Source: Hymenobacter cellulosilyticus
GTDB lineage: Bacteria; Bacteroidota; Bacteroidia; Cytophagales; Hymenobacteraceae
Assembly (NCBI RefSeq): GCF_022919215.1
Contig: NZ_CP095046.1
Coordinates: 1,912,501-1,976,500 of the forward strand
Direction of reading: 5' to 3'
Length of the DNA: 64,000 nt
Part shown: one piece after another, positions 55,967-64,000 of the stretch
How the letters are laid out: each line of letters starts with the position of its first letter
How positions within the stretch are numbered: the first letter of the stretch is position 1
Made by a program: the position numbers and the translations under genes
Notes under the pieces: generated by a model
What the model was told of the DNA's origin: nothing
Database searches by the model: none
Seen by the model: only the letters and a program-made list of their open reading frames with translations

Positions 55967-56986
55967 ATGAAACCCATCAATCTGAAGAAGCTTGCCCAGG
56001 AGTTGAACCTGTCGGTGGCCACCGTTTCGCGGGCCCTCAACGACCGGTACGACATCTCGCAGCCCACCAAAGACCGGGTGCGGGCGCTGGCCAACAAGCT
56101 CAACTACGAGCCCAACCCCTACGCCAGCAGCCTGCGACGCCAGAAAAGCAAGACCATCGGAGTCGTGATTCCGGAAGTGGCCAACCACTTTTTTTCCCTG
56201 GCAATTAATGGCATTGAGGAAGTAGCCCGGGGCAACAATTACCACGTGCTCATCTACCTGACCCACGAGGATTACCAGCGGGAGCTGGCCATGGCCCGCC
56301 TGCTGGCTAGTGGCCGGGTGGATGGGGTGCTGCTGTCGGTGGCCAGCGAAAGTGAGGACTTCGGCCACCTGGAGTTTTTGCGGGAGCGGGGTATTCCCAT
56401 CGTGTTCTTCGACCGGGTCTATGACGAGATGCCCACGGCCAAGGTCACCACCGACGATTTTGAAAGCGGCTACAAGGCTACCGAGCACCTGCTTGAAGCC
56501 GGCTGCCGGCATATTGCTCACCTCACCGTTTCGCAGAATCTCTCCATCGGCCGCGGCCGCAAGGAAGGCTACATCCAGGCCCTGGCCGACCATAATATAG
56601 TCTTCGATGAGAGCTTGGTACTCGTGTCGGCTCAGGAAACCAAGGCTCAGGAAATTGCCCGGATTCAGCAGCTGCTGGCTACGCGGCCGGAGGTAGACGG
56701 CATTTTTGCCTCCGTCGAAAGTCAGGCCACCAACAGCTACGAGGCCTGCCGCAACCTGGGCCGCAGTATTCCCGGCGACATTAAAATCATCGGCTTTTCG
56801 AATTTAGAAATTGCCTCTTTGCTTCAGCCGGCCCTTACGACTATCACGCAGCCGGCTTACTCGATTGGCAAGGAAGCCGCCAAAATTCTCTTCCAAGCCA
56901 TCAGCAAAAACCGGGTAATCTCGCCGGCGCAAAGCCTGGTGCTGAAGTCGGAGCTGGTGGTACGCGCCTCTACGCTGGGCAGCTAG
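55967..56986 (+). CDS. LacI-family transcriptional regulator of the PUL
   Basis: 339 aa. N-terminal LacI HTH and hinge: NLKKLAQELNLSVATVSRAL, then KDRVRALANKLNYEPNPYA. Periplasmic-binding-protein-like effector domain: IGVVIPEVANHFFSLAINGI, VDGVLLSVASES and IIGFSNLEIASLLQPALTTI. It is divergent from susC and likely binds the palindromes at 55734 and 37067. The inducer is probably a sugar or uronate from the PUL substrate. Confidence 0.95.
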   Translation: MKPINLKKLAQELNLSVATVSRALNDRYDISQPTKDRVRALANKLNYEPNPYASSLRRQKSKTIGVVIPEVANHFFSLAINGIEEVARGNNYHVLIYLTHEDYQRELAMARLLASGRVDGVLLSVASESEDFGHLEFLRERGIPIVFFDRVYDEMPTAKVTTDDFESGYKATEHLLEAGCRHIAHLTVSQNLSIGRGRKEGYIQALADHNIVFDESLVLVSAQETKAQEIARIQQLLATRPEVDGIFASVESQATNSYEACRNLGRSIPGDIKIIGFSNLEIASLLQPALTTITQPAYSIGKEAAKILFQAISKNRVISPAQSLVLKSELVVRASTLGS

Positions 56987-57935
56987 GTGTAGCTTCCTAA
57001 TGCCGGAAGCAGCTGAAGCGGTTGCTAGGACAATTTTAGCAGCTATACACTTACGTAACACGTGATATAAGCAGCCTTTCAACTCTGTAACATGGCTTTT
57101 GCAGAGCGTCAAGGTGTTTTTTGCAACTTGTCGACTTTTAATCAAGGCTGCTCAGCTGCCCGGGTACAACTGTAGTCAACCCAAGCCCTAGCACCCACCA
57201 AATGCCCGGATTTAGCCGATTGTGCGACCAACCAATAACTCTGAAATTTACCCTGACTTACCCGGCAGTAAGGCGATTAATAGCTCGGCTATAACGGCAC
57301 CGAAGAAGGTTTTCGAGGAAGTTTGGAACGGTGCAAGATTTCGATTTCCGGCCATTGAGTAGCTCTATATAAAGTGTCTTTACGGACTGAAAATGGTGGA
57401 CCGACAAACCGTATTCTACTTGAATTCAAGTAAGAACGGGCGGAACATATTGATTGCCAAGCGGCAGAGTTCCACCCTTCGATTATCTGAGGCCAGCCGC
57501 TTGCCTGAGCAGTTGAAAAGCTGTTAATTACTAGTAGAAACTGCCGCTGCCCAGGCGGATATTTCTAGACTAAAACCCGGCCCGGCCGCCCAAGCAGCGC
57601 TGCCGCTGCCTTAGCAAAGGCCCGTGGCACAAGCCCAAAATCGGCTGCCAACTACGGCTGAAGCACCTGCCAACCACTGCCCCGGTTCGCCCATTCTGGG
57701 CCCAGCCCCGGTGCTGCCAGACCGCTAGTCTGCGTGGCTTCATTCCCAATTGAATCGTATTCCCAGACTGTCAACTCTCATCCCGGCCATTTTGCGGCTT
57801 CTGGGCCGGGCGTAAGCTCACTGCTGGTGCTGGGCCAGGTGGGCCTGACGGATAGATAACAACGAAACGTGCCGTAAACTGGTGCTGAGTAGCTGTAGCT
57901 GGTGGTGTCTTCAATTTCCTACTTCTTCCTTTTCC
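56987..57935. other. Long gene-free stretch
   Basis: About 950 bp between the LacI gene and the GH3 gene. No open frame with coding character, RNA or strong hairpin was recognised. It changes from AT-rich (about 57030-57130) to GC-rich (about 57540 on). Confidence 0.45.
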
Positions 57936-60269
57936 ATGAAACGTACTTTTCGTACCGCCGTGCTTTTGTCGCTGGGCCTGCTGCTGAGCCCGGCGCTGCA
58001 CGCCCAGAAGGCCGCCCGGGCCGCCGCTTCCAGCACAACCGATGAGCAGAAAATGCAGCGGTTTATCGATGACCTGATGAGCAAGATGACGCTGGAAGAG
58101 AAAATCGGCCAGCTCAACCTGATTACCGTCGGCTTCGATGTGACCGGTCCGGTAGTCAGCAAGGATGTGGACGTAAACATCCGCAAGGGCCTGGTCGGGG
58201 GCGTGTTCAATACCTATACGCCGGTGGCCGCACGCAAGCTCCAGGATATGGCCCTCAAGGAGTCGAGGCTGCACATTCCGCTGATGTTTGGCTACGACGT
58301 AATTCACGGGCACCGCACCATTTTCCCCATTCCGCTGGGCTTGTCGGCTTCCTGGGATATGACGGCCATTGAGCGCAGTGCCCGGGTAGCGGCCGAAGAA
58401 TCGGCGGCTGACGGGCTGCACTGGGTGTTTTCGCCCATGGTGGATATTGCCCGCGACCCGCGCTGGGGCCGAGTGGCCGAAGGCGCTGGGGAAGACCCCT
58501 ACCTGGGCTCCCAGATTGCCCGGGCCATGGTGCGCGGCTATCAGGGCACGGACTTGAGCAAGAACAACACCGTTATGGCCTGCCTCAAGCACTTTGCCCT
58601 CTACGGAGCAGCCGAGGCCGGGCGCGACTACAACACCACCGACATGAGCCTGCCGCGCATGTACAACGAGTACTTGCCGCCTTACAAAGCCGCCATTGAG
58701 GCCGGGGTGGGCTCGGTAATGTCCTCGTTTAATGACATCAACGGCATTCCGGCCACCGGCAACAAGTGGCTGCTGACGGACCTGTTGCGCAAGCAGTGGG
58801 GTTTCAAAGGCTTCGTAGCCACCGACTACACCGCCATTCCCGAGATGATCAACCACGGGGTGGGCAACGAGGCTCAGGTGTCGGCTATGGCCCTGAACGC
58901 CGGTGCCGACCAGGACATGGTGGGCGAGGTATACTTGCGGAATCTGGCCCAAAACCTCAAGGACGGAACCGTAAAGCAAGAAATCATTGACCTCTCGTGC
59001 CGCCGTATTCTGGAAGGCAAGTACAAGCTCGGCCTGTTTCAGGACCCGTACCGCGGCGTAAGTGAGAAGCGGGCCAAGGCTACGCTGATGAAAAAGGAGT
59101 TCCTCGACGATGCCCGCGACGTGGCTCGCAAAAGCTTCGTGCTGCTCAAAAACGACAAAAACGCCCTGCCCCTGAAAAAGTCGGGCACCATTGCGCTGGT
59201 GGGCCCGCTGGCTACCCGGCAGCACGACCTGCTCGGCAACTGGAGCGCGGCCGGCGACTGGAAGCAGGCCGTTTCCGTGGAGCAAGGTATCCGCAACGTG
59301 GCCGGCAGCGGCGTGAAAATCGTGACGGCCCAGGGTGCCAACATCACCGACGACCAACTGCTGATTGACCGCCTCAACGCTTTCAGCGGGGCGCTGAACA
59401 TCGACAAACGCAGCTCGGAAGAATTGATTCAGGAGGCCGTGAAAGTCGCCCAGGGCGCCGACGTGGTAGTAGCCGTAGTGGGCGAGTCGCAGGGCATGTC
59501 GGGAGAAGCCGCCAGCCGCTCGGACATTAGCCTGCCCGGTCAGCAGCTGGAACTGCTCAAGGCGTTGAAGAAAACTGGCAAGCCCCTGGTGGTCGTACTC
59601 ATGAATGGTCGGCCGCTGACGCTGAACTGGGAAAACCAGAACGCCGACGCCATCCTGGAGACGTGGTTTGCGGGCACTCAGGGCGGTAACGCCATTGCTG
59701 ACGTACTGTTTGGCGCCTACAACCCTTCCGGCAAGCTCACGATGACCTTTCCGCAGAGCGTGGGTCAGGTGCCGCTGTATTACAACCACAAAAGCACCGG
59801 CCGCCCCTTCAACGACCAGCCGTTGGATAAGTACAAGTCGCGCTACCTGGATATTTCCAACGAGCCCCTGTATCCGTTCGGCTACGGCCTGAGCTACACC
59901 ACGTTTAGCTATTCCAAGCCCGAGCTGAGCGCCAGCACCATGAGCCTGGGCGGCACCCTCGACGTGAAAGTAACCGTGAAAAACACCGGCAACTACGACG
60001 GCGAGGAAGTCGCCCAGCTTTACCTGCGCGACGTGGCCGGCTCGGTGTCGCGGCCGGTGCGGGAGCTCAAAGGCTTCCAGAAGGTGATGCTCAAGAAGGG
60101 CGAGAGCCGCACGCTCACCTTCCACTTGACCACCGACGACCTCAAGTTCTACAACAACGACCTGCAGTGGGTAGCCGAGCCCGGCGCCTTCCAGGTATTC
60201 GTAGGGCCCAACTCCCGCGACACCCAGGACGCCAGCTTCACGCTAAGCAACGGCTCGGCGGCCAACTAA
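57936..60269 (+). CDS. Glycoside hydrolase family 3, beta-glucosidase type
   Basis: 777 aa from the ATG at 57936 with signal peptide MKRTFRTAVLLSLGLLLSPA. Intact three-domain GH3: TIM barrel with YDVIHGHRTIFPIPLGLSAS and nucleophile Asp in GFVATDYTAIPEM; alpha/beta sandwich with VVAVVGESQGMSGEAASR; Fn3-like C-terminus VTVKNTGNYDGEEVAQLYLR. It probably hydrolyses beta-linked gluco-oligosaccharides in the periplasm. It lies outside the minus-strand PUL but may serve it. It is convergent with the YjiK-like gene. Confidence 0.95.
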   Translation: MKRTFRTAVLLSLGLLLSPALHAQKAARAAASSTTDEQKMQRFIDDLMSKMTLEEKIGQLNLITVGFDVTGPVVSKDVDVNIRKGLVGGVFNTYTPVAARKLQDMALKESRLHIPLMFGYDVIHGHRTIFPIPLGLSASWDMTAIERSARVAAEESAADGLHWVFSPMVDIARDPRWGRVAEGAGEDPYLGSQIARAMVRGYQGTDLSKNNTVMACLKHFALYGAAEAGRDYNTTDMSLPRMYNEYLPPYKAAIEAGVGSVMSSFNDINGIPATGNKWLLTDLLRKQWGFKGFVATDYTAIPEMINHGVGNEAQVSAMALNAGADQDMVGEVYLRNLAQNLKDGTVKQEIIDLSCRRILEGKYKLGLFQDPYRGVSEKRAKATLMKKEFLDDARDVARKSFVLLKNDKNALPLKKSGTIALVGPLATRQHDLLGNWSAAGDWKQAVSVEQGIRNVAGSGVKIVTAQGANITDDQLLIDRLNAFSGALNIDKRSSEELIQEAVKVAQGADVVVAVVGESQGMSGEAASRSDISLPGQQLELLKALKKTGKPLVVVLMNGRPLTLNWENQNADAILETWFAGTQGGNAIADVLFGAYNPSGKLTMTFPQSVGQVPLYYNHKSTGRPFNDQPLDKYKSRYLDISNEPLYPFGYGLSYTTFSYSKPELSASTMSLGGTLDVKVTVKNTGNYDGEEVAQLYLRDVAGSVSRPVRELKGFQKVMLKKGESRTLTFHLTTDDLKFYNNDLQWVAEPGAFQVFVGPNSRDTQDASFTLSNGSAAN

Positions 60270-60298
60270 GCCGCTTCAGGCTAAGGGCAGTTGCCAGA

Positions 60299-60340
60299 AA
60301 ACAGAACGACCTGCTGAAGTTCAGCAGGTCGTTCTGTTTA
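60299..60340. terminator. Bidirectional terminator between convergent genes
   Basis: AACAGAACGACCTGCTGAA and its perfect complement TTCAGCAGGTCGTTCTGTT meet at 60319-60320, flanked by A-rich and T-rich DNA. It serves the GH3 and YjiK-like genes. Confidence 0.9.
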
Positions 60341-60368
60341 AAAGCTGTTTGGCCCCGGAGAGGTAGGC

Positions 60369-61223
60369 TTACTTGTTGGCCGCAATAGGAGAGGCCCGGA
60401 AAAACTGGATGGTCCCGGCTTGGCCATTGTCGCCGATTTCGCTGGAAATGTACAGGTCACCATTCGGCGCAAATGCCAGGCCTTCGGGCTGCGGAAACTG
60501 CTTGCGGGGCAGCTTTTGCACGCTCAGCGGGGTGCCCTGGGCATCCAATTCCACCAGGGCGTTGCCGCTGGCTGCCAGCACGAAGATGTGGCGGGTAAGC
60601 GGGTGCACGGCCACGGCCGACGGGGCAAACCGGTTGATGGCCGAGCTTGAATTCTGACGCCGGTCCAGGCCAATGAGCTCGGCTACGTCGAGCACGAAGG
60701 CGGGCTTGGTCTGTACGTGGTAGGTTTTGGGGTCGAGGCGGTAGATGGCGCGTTTCTGGTCGGGCTGGCCCACGCCGGCCGCTCCTTTGCAGGCTATGAG
60801 TAGGGTCTTGGAAGTGGCATCATAGGCCAGGCCTTCGGGATTGTTGGCTGCCGTCAGGCCGGTGGGGTAGGAGCGGGTGGTGCCGTCGTCGTTGTACTTG
60901 AACAGCGTACCGTCGGAGCGCAGCACCAGCCAGGCGCCGGGCAGGCGGGCTAGGTCCTCGTAGTCGCCTTTCTTACCAAATTTCAGCGTGGACTCGACGC
61001 TCTTACTGGTCAAATTGTAGATGTAGATGGTACCGGTCTGGTCTTCAATGCAGCCCAGGCGCTGATTAGAGAGCAACGCAATGCCCGAGACTTCCTGCAG
61101 TTCCTTGGGCAGCGTGTACGTGGCCGTGGGCTGCTGCCATTCGTAGGCCGCAGCGGCCGACTGTGCTACGGCGGAGCTGCCCGTTAGCAGAGCAGCTGCC
61201 AGTGAGATGATTACTGTTTTCAT
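60369..61223 (-). CDS. YjiK/SdiA-regulated-like beta-propeller protein
   Basis: 284 aa with signal peptide MKTVIISLAAALLTGSSAVA. Repeats of the type ELQEVSGIALLSNQRLGCIE, NPEGLAYDATSKTLLIAC, FAPSAVAVHPLTRHIFVLAA and QPEGLAFAPNGDLYISSE fit a beta-propeller as in SdiA-regulated (YjiK) proteins. Periplasmic; ligand unknown. It may be a phytase-like or calcium-binding protein. Confidence 0.85.
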   Translation of the reverse strand: MKTVIISLAAALLTGSSAVAQSAAAAYEWQQPTATYTLPKELQEVSGIALLSNQRLGCIEDQTGTIYIYNLTSKSVESTLKFGKKGDYEDLARLPGAWLVLRSDGTLFKYNDDGTTRSYPTGLTAANNPEGLAYDATSKTLLIACKGAAGVGQPDQKRAIYRLDPKTYHVQTKPAFVLDVAELIGLDRRQNSSSAINRFAPSAVAVHPLTRHIFVLAASGNALVELDAQGTPLSVQKLPRKQFPQPEGLAFAPNGDLYISSEIGDNGQAGTIQFFRASPIAANK

Positions 61224-61464
61224 AGCAAGTGGAAAAGAGGCGGGAAGAGCAGGGTTCTTTCAACGCAGGCAGGGCGGGGAAGTTGACGTTAAAATATCCT
61301 GTTCGGCTAATCATAAGTTGGCCGCTGCGCGTAAGCACGCCTCTGCCCACGACTACTCGGGCTTGCTCAGAATTCCTTCAGAACCGCTGCGTATACCGCC
61401 GAAAGGTTGTTTTTTAGCTTTTTATTCCCGCTCACCACTCTGTTTCTTCCCGCTTTTCTGCCTT

Positions 61465-62306
61465 ATGCCTAGTCTAATTGCCCGCAGTGCTGCCCTCGTG
61501 GCGGTATGGGCCGCCTCCGTTTTTCCCGCTTTTTCTCAGGTTACGCCCCGGTAAGTGCACCGGCCGATACAACGCATAAGTTTGAAAATCCCGCTGGCGT
61601 ACCGCCCGTTGTGACCAAGCCGTGGTACAAGGGCAAGCTGGTGAAGGCTACCATCGTGCCGGCCGTGCTGATTACCTACGGGGCTCTGCACGCCAACAAC
61701 AACGGCTTTTACACCAACGAGCAGGCCAACCGCGACATTCACAAGCTGTTCCCGACTTACCGCACCAAGCTCGACAACCTGCTGATTTTTGCGCCATACG
61801 CCGAGCTGGGGCTGGTGGCCTTGGCGGGCGTCGAGTCGCGCGACGACCGGCTCAACACCATGCTCGTGCTTCTGAAAGGGGAAGCCATCATGCTCACGAC
61901 CGTCTTCGCGGTGAAAAACCTGGTGAAGGAGCCCCGCCCCGACGGCTCCGACAACCTTTCCTTTCCGTCGGGCCATACGGCGCAGGCATTTCTGGCGGCC
62001 AGCATTGTGCACACCGAGTTTCGCGACAAAAGCCAGTGGTACGGCGTGGGCGCCTACGCCATTGCCACCAGCGTGGCGGCCCTGCGCATGATTAATACCA
62101 AGCACTGGCAAAGCGACGTGGTAGCCGGCGCGGGGTTTGGCATTCTGTCGGCCCACTTGGCTTACCTAACCCACCGCAACCGCTGGGGCCGCAAGCCGCT
62201 GCTGCGCGAGGGCATGAGCTTTTCGCCCACCTGGCAAACCGGCTACACGCCCACGGGCAATCTGGCCGGGGGCGCGGGCCTGCGCTTTACCTGGCAGCTG
62301 CACTAG
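61465..62306 (+). CDS. PAP2-superfamily phosphatase (apparent frameshift)
   Basis: About 281 aa from the ATG at 61465 (signal peptide MPSLIARSAALVAVWAASVF) when the CCCC at 61546-61549 is read as five, joining FSQVTP to PVSAPADTTHKFENP. The three PAP2 motifs are present: K-x6-RP as KNLVKEPRP, PSGH in SFPSGHTAQAF, and the third block RMINTKHWQSDVVAGAGFG. It removes phosphate from lipid phosphates such as undecaprenyl or phosphatidyl species. The OmpR-type system follows. Confidence 0.9.
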
Positions 62307-62396
62307 GCGGGCTCGGGTAAAACTCATTTTTGCTTCAGAATCTTCCCCGATGTTTGGGTCTGATTAAAGATTTTGGGTCCTGACTTGGCGTAGCGT

Positions 62397-63072
62397 ATGA
62401 AGATTCTGATTGTGGAAGACGAGCCCGCCCTGCGCAGCTCCATGGTAGAATACCTGCGCCACGACGGCTACGTCTGCGAAACGGCCGACGGCTACCGCTC
62501 GGCCCACGAGAAAATCAAGCTCTACAGCTACGACTGCGTGCTGATTGACCTGACCCTGCCCGACGGCAACGGCCTGGACCTGGTGCGCACGCTCAAGGCC
62601 GACAGCTCCCGGCCGGGGTGCTCATCATTTCAGCCCGCGACTCGCTCGACGACAAAGTGTTGGGCCTGGAATTGGGGCTGATGACTACCTGGCCAAGCCC
62701 TTTCACCTGGCCGAGCTCAACGCCCGCCTCAAGGCCATTATCCGGCGGCGGCAGTTTCAGGGGCAGCGCCAGTTGCTGTTTCGCGACCTGAGCGTATTTC
62801 CCGACCAGGCCTTGGTGCTGGTGCGCGACGAGCCGCTTACGCTCACCCGCATGGAGTACGATTTGCTGCTGTTTCTGCTGGCCAACCCCAACCGGGTACT
62901 GACTAAGGAAAGCATTGCCGAGCACCTCTGGGGCGACGACGCCGACACGGCCGATTCCTTTGACTTTATCTATACCCACCTGAAAAACCTGCGCAAGAAA
63001 ATGCAGGAAAAGGGCCTGGATAACTACATCCGGACCATGTACGGCATGGGCTATAAGCTCAGCACCGAGTGA
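62397..63072 (+). CDS. OmpR-type response regulator (two apparent frameshifts)
   Basis: About 226 aa when GGGG at 62615-62618 and at 62674-62677 are each read as five. The repaired frame reads MKILIVEDEPALRSSMVEYL, CVLIDLTLPDGNGLD (phospho-Asp), then VLIISARDSLDDKVLGLELG, DDYLAKPFHLAELNARLKA and the winged helix LTLTRMEYDLLLFLLANPNR, YIRTMYGMGYKL. Its stop overlaps the start of the kinase gene (GTGA). Confidence 0.92.
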
Positions 63073-64000
63073 AGCTGCTAGCTACCACCAACCGCTACTA
63101 TCTGCTGCTGGCCACGCTGGTGTTTGCCCTCGGCAGCGTGGTGCTGTATTATGGCATCAGCCTGGCGCTGCGCATAGAAGTAGATGAGCAGCTAGTGAAT
63201 CAGCAGCGCGAAATTATGCGCAGTAGCCGGCTCACGAGCGGTTTACTCGATATAGTAGCTCTGAGTTCCGAGCCCCAGCCCGAGGGCCTGCGCGACACCG
63301 TGTTGCTCGACCCTACCGAAAACGTGCTGGTGCCCTACCGGCAGCTGGCTTTTCGGGTGAAGGGGCCGGGCCCGCCGCAGTGGGTGACGCTGCGCAAATC
63401 ATTGCTCGAAACCGAGGACATGGTGGGCCTGGTGCTCACGGTGATGCTTACGGTGCTGGGCTTGCTGCTGCTGAGTCTGGGGCTGCTAAACCGCTGGCTG
63501 GCCCGGCGCATCTGGAGCCCGTTTCAGCACACGCTGGCCGCGTTGCGCCGCTACGACCTGCAGCATGAGCCCGTGCTGGCCCTGCCGGCCCGCACGCCCA
63601 TCGATGAGTTTTCGGAGCTGAATCAGGCTTTGCTGCAGATGGGTCAGCGCCTGGAAGCCGATTACCAGTCGTTGAAGGCCTTTACCGAAAACGCCGCCCA
63701 CGAAACCCGCACCCCGCTGGCCATTATGCAGGCCAAGCTCGAGCAGCTGGTACAGGCCCAGGAGCTGCAGCCCGCCACCGCCGAGCTGGTCGGCGACCTG
63801 TACAGCGCCACGGTGCGCCTTTCCCGCCTGCACCAGGCCCTGACGCTGCTGAGCAAGATTGAAAACCGCCAGTTCCCGCAGGCCGTGCCGGTGCAGCTTG
63901 ATGCGGTAGTGGAAAACCGCCTGCGCCTACTCCAGGACTTCATCGACGACAAAGCCCTGACCGTAACGCAGCACGTGCCCAGCCGCCCGGCGCTGCTGAT
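63069..64000 (+). CDS. OmpR-associated sensor histidine kinase (runs off the window)
   Basis: Opens with a GTG overlapping the regulator stop: VKLLATTNRYYLLLATLVFA, a first membrane segment to about residue 35. A periplasmic loop of about 90 residues, a second membrane segment (GLVLTVMLTVLGLLLLSLGL), a HAMP-like linker and the HisKA box FTENAAHETRTPLAIM with the phospho-His follow. The ATPase domain lies beyond 64000. No ATG is available near the start. Confidence 0.92.
   Translation, partial: MKLLATTNRYYLLLATLVFALGSVVLYYGISLALRIEVDEQLVNQQREIMRSSRLTSGLLDIVALSSEPQPEGLRDTVLLDPTENVLVPYRQLAFRVKGPGPPQWVTLRKSLLETEDMVGLVLTVMLTVLGLLLLSLGLLNRWLARRIWSPFQHTLAALRRYDLQHEPVLALPARTPIDEFSELNQALLQMGQRLEADYQSLKAFTENAAHETRTPLAIMQAKLEQLVQAQELQPATAELVGDLYSATVRLSRLHQALTLLSKIENRQFPQAVPVQLDAVVENRLRLLQDFIDDKALTVTQHVPSRPALL

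Noticed and set aside
57771..60125. 784-codon minus-strand frame opposite the GH3 gene
   Set aside because: The plus strand encodes a complete GH3 enzyme with a signal peptide and nucleophile Asp; the antisense frame has no motifs.
37..64000. CRISPR array
   Set aside because: No regularly spaced direct repeats with unique spacers were seen; all repeats are inverted hairpins or isolated direct copies.

Overview
The window looks like chromosome of a Bacteroidota bacterium of the Hymenobacter type (Cytophagales). The DNA is visibly G+C-rich. It carries a SusC/SusD pair, several -7 boxes of the Bacteroidota form TAnnTTTG, a tmRNA with the tag GEYSYAMAA, and very large multi-PAS histidine kinases. 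No rRNA or tRNA gene was seen. The genus is an inference from gene content.

Layout. (1) 1-6.26 kb is core: an M16 metallopeptidase lipoprotein, dnaX, and ssrA (tmRNA). (2) 6.24-31.2 kb is a putative 25-kb island in the 3' end of ssrA. It is bounded by identical 23-bp copies of the ssrA 3' end, has paired GGGGTACA arm sites inside both ends, and has a tyrosine integrase at the right end. The left end carries a CBASS antiphage operon (CapV-type patatin phospholipase, then a DncV-like CD-NTase whose reading frame continues into an E2-like domain). This is divergent from an HTH + ImmA/IrrE-type protease pair resembling the CapH/CapP regulators. Next comes an unrecognised cassette (HTH divergent from a 161-179 aa protein and a 94 aa membrane protein). 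The middle holds sensory cargo: three PAS kinases, a BLUF photoreceptor, an ECF sigma factor, a CheB-type esterase, a STAS-like protein and a LuxR-type response regulator. The right part holds transposon debris, a protein with family-A polymerase motifs, an HTH protein and the integrase. (3) 31.2-35.6 kb has an HxlR/SDR pair and small Hymenobacter-type proteins. (4) 35.8-57 kb is a polysaccharide utilisation locus on the minus strand: susC, susD, three alginate-lyase-superfamily proteins, an SDR and mannonate dehydratase, two GH2, one GH3 and one GH88, with a divergent LacI-type regulator. A matching LacI-like palindrome precedes susC and the most distal lyase gene. (5) 57.9-64 kb has a second GH3, a YjiK/SdiA-regulated-like protein, a PAP2 phosphatase and an OmpR-type two-component system that runs off the window.

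The PUL genes fit together as follows: SusCD captures an acidic glycan, lyases cut uronate linkages, GH88 removes unsaturated uronyl ends, GH2/GH3 enzymes release neutral sugars or glucuronate, and the SDR plus UxuA carry fructuronate through mannonate to KDG. The substrate is not fixed by the sequence.

Caution on sequence quality: at least twelve breaks in otherwise well-conserved genes are cured by adding one G or C to a 3-4 base G/C run. This looks like systematic homopolymer under-calling in the assembly, so I describe these genes as probably intact. The same caution applies to the CD-NTase/E2 fusion, whose junction contains a run of six C on the plus strand.
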